Shown here piece by piece: positions 6,616 to 9,131 of a stretch of 9,131 nucleotides of DNA; position 1 is the first letter of the stretch, and each line of letters begins with the position of its first letter. Source of the DNA: an uncultured Oscillospiraceae bacterium (GTDB lineage Bacteria; Bacillota; Clostridia; Oscillospirales; Acutalibacteraceae); contig CABUYS010000051.1 in NCBI GenBank assembly GCA_902495835.1, positions 1 to 9,131 on the forward strand, read 5' to 3'. Under the pieces are notes generated by a model. It searched no databases. It was not told the origin of the DNA and was given only the letters and a program-made list of their open reading frames with translations. A program made the translations under genes and the position numbers.

Positions 6616-7607
6616 TTAAATTTAGTGTAGTAATTCCCGTCTATAATGCTGAAGCATATATTGAAGAATGTGTTATGTCTTTTGTTAATCAAATCAAGGG
6701 AAGTTATACGTTTGAAGCGATTTTGGTTGATGACGGATCAACAGATAGCAGCTTGAAAATCTGTGAAAATTTGGCAATGACTCATCGATTTGTTAAAGTG
6801 ATAAAGAAACAAAATGAGGGATGTGTTGTTGCTAGAAAAGCTGGCGTATTAGCTGCTCAAGGAGAGTATATCATTAATTGTGATTCTGATGATATTGTAA
6901 GAAATGATATGTTATTAAAAATCTCCGAAATATTAAAAGAACAAGATGTAGACTTCGTTCTGTTTGATTTGCAAAAAGTCAAAAATGGAGTATATGGGAA
7001 AATTGTCTCGCAACAATTTCTAAAAAGTGGGTTGTTTAATGTTTCAGAAGCGTTATCAACTGTTTGTAGATGTTCGACTTTTAATAGTATTGTTATTAAG
7101 TGCTGTAAAAAAGAGACAATAATTAAATGTTTTGAGGCGTGTGAAAATTTACAAGAAAACATAGGCGAAGACCTTCAGATTTCATCGAAGCTATTTTTGT
7201 TAGATATAAAAGGCTATTATCTTCCGGAATCGCTTTATTTTTATAGAGAAAACTGTAATAGTGTTACTCATACTTGTTCTAAATTAAAAGCAATTAAAGG
7301 CTTTCTCGTGTCGCACCATTTTATTTTTAATTTGCTAGAGACTAATAATGATAATTGTAATTTAGAGTACTTGTATGGATATGTGATTCGAGAAATTGTA
7401 TATTTTTGGTTTCAATTTCTTAATGATTCCCATACGCCCAAAAGGGTAGTTGGTGAAACATATGAAACTATATTTGCAGATAAATTGGTTAAAGCCGCTA
7501 GTAAAAATTTAAAAATAGCAAAAGTTGCAACAAAGTATAAAATTGTTTACCGAATGTTACAAAAGAAGAGGTTTATGCTGATAAAACTGTTTGGGAAAAG
7601 GTTGTAA
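6612..7607 (+). CDS. GT2-family glycosyltransferase
   Basis: This 331-residue protein has a GT-A fold of family GT2, an inverting enzyme predicted to add a sugar at the cytoplasmic membrane face. The opening FSVVIPVYNAEAYIEEC (from residue 4) is the family signature. DDGSTD has D40-D41 for nucleotide binding, and CDSDD places the metal-binding DXD at D91-D93. The usual AARN.G motif before the DXD appears as VARKAG (73-78). The expected acidic catalytic base may lie in the NIGEDLQISSKLF segment. The C-terminal third is less conserved and probably contacts the acceptor. No membrane segment is evident. The start shares ATGA with the polymerase stop; the nearest AGGA (6595-6598) is 13 bases away, so coupling seems likely. 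It is the only GT2 enzyme among the four transferases in the window. Donor and linkage are unknown. Confidence 0.92.
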   Translation: MIKFSVVIPVYNAEAYIEECVMSFVNQIKGSYTFEAILVDDGSTDSSLKICENLAMTHRFVKVIKKQNEGCVVARKAGVLAAQGEYIINCDSDDIVRNDMLLKISEILKEQDVDFVLFDLQKVKNGVYGKIVSQQFLKSGLFNVSEALSTVCRCSTFNSIVIKCCKKETIIKCFEACENLQENIGEDLQISSKLFLLDIKGYYLPESLYFYRENCNSVTHTCSKLKAIKGFLVSHHFIFNLLETNNDNCNLEYLYGYVIREIVYFWFQFLNDSHTPKRVVGETYETIFADKLVKAASKNLKIAKVATKYKIVYRMLQKKRFMLIKLFGKRL

Positions 7608-7634
7608 TTGAATTGGAATTATTTGAGATAAAAT

Positions 7635-9131
7635 ATGAGAACTAAATTAGCGTTGATTAATTCGGTTTCGTCGCTTGTGTTGCAGATAGTGACGGTTATT
7701 TGTGGTTTTATCCTTCCACGCCTTTTATTGACTGCTTTTGGCTCTGAAGTCAATGGAGCGGTATCTTCAATAACTCAATTCTTGGGATATATTTCGCTTT
7801 TAGAAGTCGGCGTGGGTGGTGTGACGAGAGCTGCTCTCTACAAGCCATTAGCAGACGGTGATAGCAATAAAATTAGTGGTATTGTTAATGCCACGCAAGG
7901 CTTTTTTAGAAAAATTGCTTATGTATTTATAGTTTATGTAGTTGTATTAGCTTGCTCTTTTAAATTCATTTCGCATACGGAATTATCCTGGATTTTTACA
8001 GCTTCGCTTGTTGTGATAATTGCTGTAAGTACTTTCGGTCAATATTATTATGGCTTAAGCTATGCTGTTTTATTGAACGCCGATCAGAGAATATACATAA
8101 GTAATTGTATTCAAATAGGGACTGTACTACTTAATACAGGATTATCAGTTGTTTTATTGAAATTTGGGTGCGGTGTTCATATTGTGAAGCTTGTAAGTAC
8201 AAGTGTTTATTTGTTGAGACCTATCTTGCTATATTGCATAGATAGAAAGAGATATAGGATAAATAGCAAGATTCCCGCAGATACAGTAGCACTCAAACAA
8301 CGTTGGAGCGGTTTTGGGCATCATATTGCATATTATATCCACAACAATGTAGATGTTATGGTTGTGACTATCGTTTTGGGTTTGAAATTCTCTTCTGTAT
8401 ATGCGGTTTATAATATGGTGCTATCTGGGATATTAAATATTGTAAATTCCTTATCTGGTAGTAGCGAAGCAGCTTTTGGCGATATGATTGCTAAAAAAGA
8501 GCAAAAGAACTTACAAGATAACTTTCATATGATCGAAACACTTTCTTCTATGATAATAGTTATCTTTTTTTCAACAACCGGGCTGTTGATTACAGATTTT
8601 GTCAGAATATATACAAACGGAATAGATGATGTTAATTATATATTGCCTTTGTTTTCAATATTATTTGTAATTTCTCAGGCTTTGCATTGTATAAAACAAA
8701 ACTATCATAATTTAGTTTTAGCGGCGGGGCATTATAAAGAAACGCAAATTGGAGCGTTTATAGAGGCGGGGAGCAATTTGGTTTTATCATTTTTATTGGC
8801 TTATTTAATTGGTCTACCCGGCATTATAATAGCAACGATTATAGCAACAGTATATAGAACTATAGATTATGTGATCTACTTAAAAAATCATATTTTGTTG
8901 AGAAGTTGCAAAGTTTTTCTTAGTCGGATTATCGTTAATATTTTTACTGCTGCGATTTCAGTTATAATTTGCAACTTGATTCATTTTGAGACTCCTATGG
9001 ATTACTTGCATTGGGCGTTAAAAGCAATTCCCGTTTTTGCGATAACAACTGCTGTAACATTACTAATCAATTTAATTTTTTATAAGAAAGACATAATTAG
9101 AGGATGTAAAAAAATCTGTGGTGTTTTTACA
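7635..9131 (+). CDS. wzx: Wzx-like polysaccharide flippase (3' end outside window)
   Basis: The frame is open from ATG 7635 for 499 codons to the last base of the window with no stop. The protein is hydrophobic throughout with about 12 to 14 predicted membrane segments, as in the polysaccharide transporter (PST/Wzx) family of the MOP superfamily, which flips undecaprenyl-linked repeat units to the outer face. The N-terminus (LINSVSSLVLQIVTVICGFILP) and the GAVSSITQFLGYISLLEVGVG segment are typical. RWSGFGHHIAYYIHNN with H229-H230, followed by DVMVV, is a pattern I recognise from flippases of Bacillota capsule loci. Usual length is near 500 residues, so little is likely to be missing. A 27-base gap separates it from the GT2 gene; the only ribosome site is a weak TGAGAT. 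The first 250 bases are richer in G+C than the rest of the gene. Confidence 0.88.
   Translation, partial: MRTKLALINSVSSLVLQIVTVICGFILPRLLLTAFGSEVNGAVSSITQFLGYISLLEVGVGGVTRAALYKPLADGDSNKISGIVNATQGFFRKIAYVFIVYVVVLACSFKFISHTELSWIFTASLVVIIAVSTFGQYYYGLSYAVLLNADQRIYISNCIQIGTVLLNTGLSVVLLKFGCGVHIVKLVSTSVYLLRPILLYCIDRKRYRINSKIPADTVALKQRWSGFGHHIAYYIHNNVDVMVVTIVLGLKFSSVYAVYNMVLSGILNIVNSLSGSSEAAFGDMIAKKEQKNLQDNFHMIETLSSMIIVIFFSTTGLLITDFVRIYTNGIDDVNYILPLFSILFVISQALHCIKQNYHNLVLAAGHYKETQIGAFIEAGSNLVLSFLLAYLIGLPGIIIATIIATVYRTIDYVIYLKNHILLRSCKVFLSRIIVNIFTAAISVIICNLIHFETPMDYLHWALKAIPVFAITTAVTLLINLIFYKKDIIRGCKKICGVFT

Noticed and set aside
7608..7634. The 27-base gap before the flippase as a terminator or promoter
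   Set aside because: It is AT-rich with only a five-base imperfect symmetry (TAATT/AATTA), no GC stem with a T run and no clear -35/-10 pair.
1..9131. A novel non-polysaccharide system such as a defence island, retron, CRISPR array or mobile element
   Set aside because: Every sizeable open frame belongs to a recognisable polysaccharide-assembly family, and no direct-repeat array, transposase, integrase, reverse transcriptase or structured RNA was seen on either strand.

Overview
The window is the interior of a Wzx/Wzy-type surface polysaccharide (capsule or exopolysaccharide) biosynthesis locus, with every gene on the + strand. The low G+C of most of the window and clear purine-rich Shine-Dalgarno sites (GGGAG before base 307, GAGGAG before 2186, GGAGGA before 3529, GGAAGGAG before 4080) suggest a Bacillota host, perhaps a gut-type Clostridia or Negativicutes member. 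This is an inference from style and protein resemblance. Bacteroidota are less likely because they rarely use such sites. No taxonomic marker gene is present.

Layout. Bases 1-307 hold the C-terminal end of a DegT/DnrJ/EryC1 sugar aminotransferase. Bases 307-1080 encode a PglC-like initiating phosphoglycosyltransferase. These two genes are visibly richer in G+C than what follows. From base 1080 the DNA turns abruptly AT-rich and carries the variable cassette: a GT4 glycosyltransferase (1080-2183), a 168-base gap that looks like the scar of a deleted gene (2184-2351), a second GT4 enzyme (2352-3539), a hexapeptide-repeat acetyltransferase (3529-4083), a third GT4 enzyme (4080-5180), a Wzy-like polymerase (5158-6615), a GT2 glycosyltransferase (6612-7607), and a Wzx-like flippase (7635 to the window end, still open).

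How the genes work together (family knowledge plus inference). The aminotransferase would help make a nucleotide-linked amino sugar. The initiating transferase would place a sugar phosphate on undecaprenyl phosphate at the inner face of the membrane. The three GT4 and one GT2 enzymes would extend this to an oligosaccharide of roughly five sugars, with the acetyltransferase decorating it. Wzx would flip the lipid-linked unit and Wzy would polymerise it outside. Chain-length control, tyrosine kinase/phosphatase and export genes are not in the window.

Most genes overlap by 1 to 23 bases, so this reads as one polycistronic operon. The only gaps are 168 bases (2184-2351) and 27 bases (7608-7634). 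I found no rRNA, tRNA, CRISPR array, insertion sequence or convincing terminator, and no real minus-strand gene. The gene set is an ordinary polysaccharide locus. The unusual points are the composition break at base 1080, the gene scar, and sequence variation around the catalytic motif of the initiating transferase.
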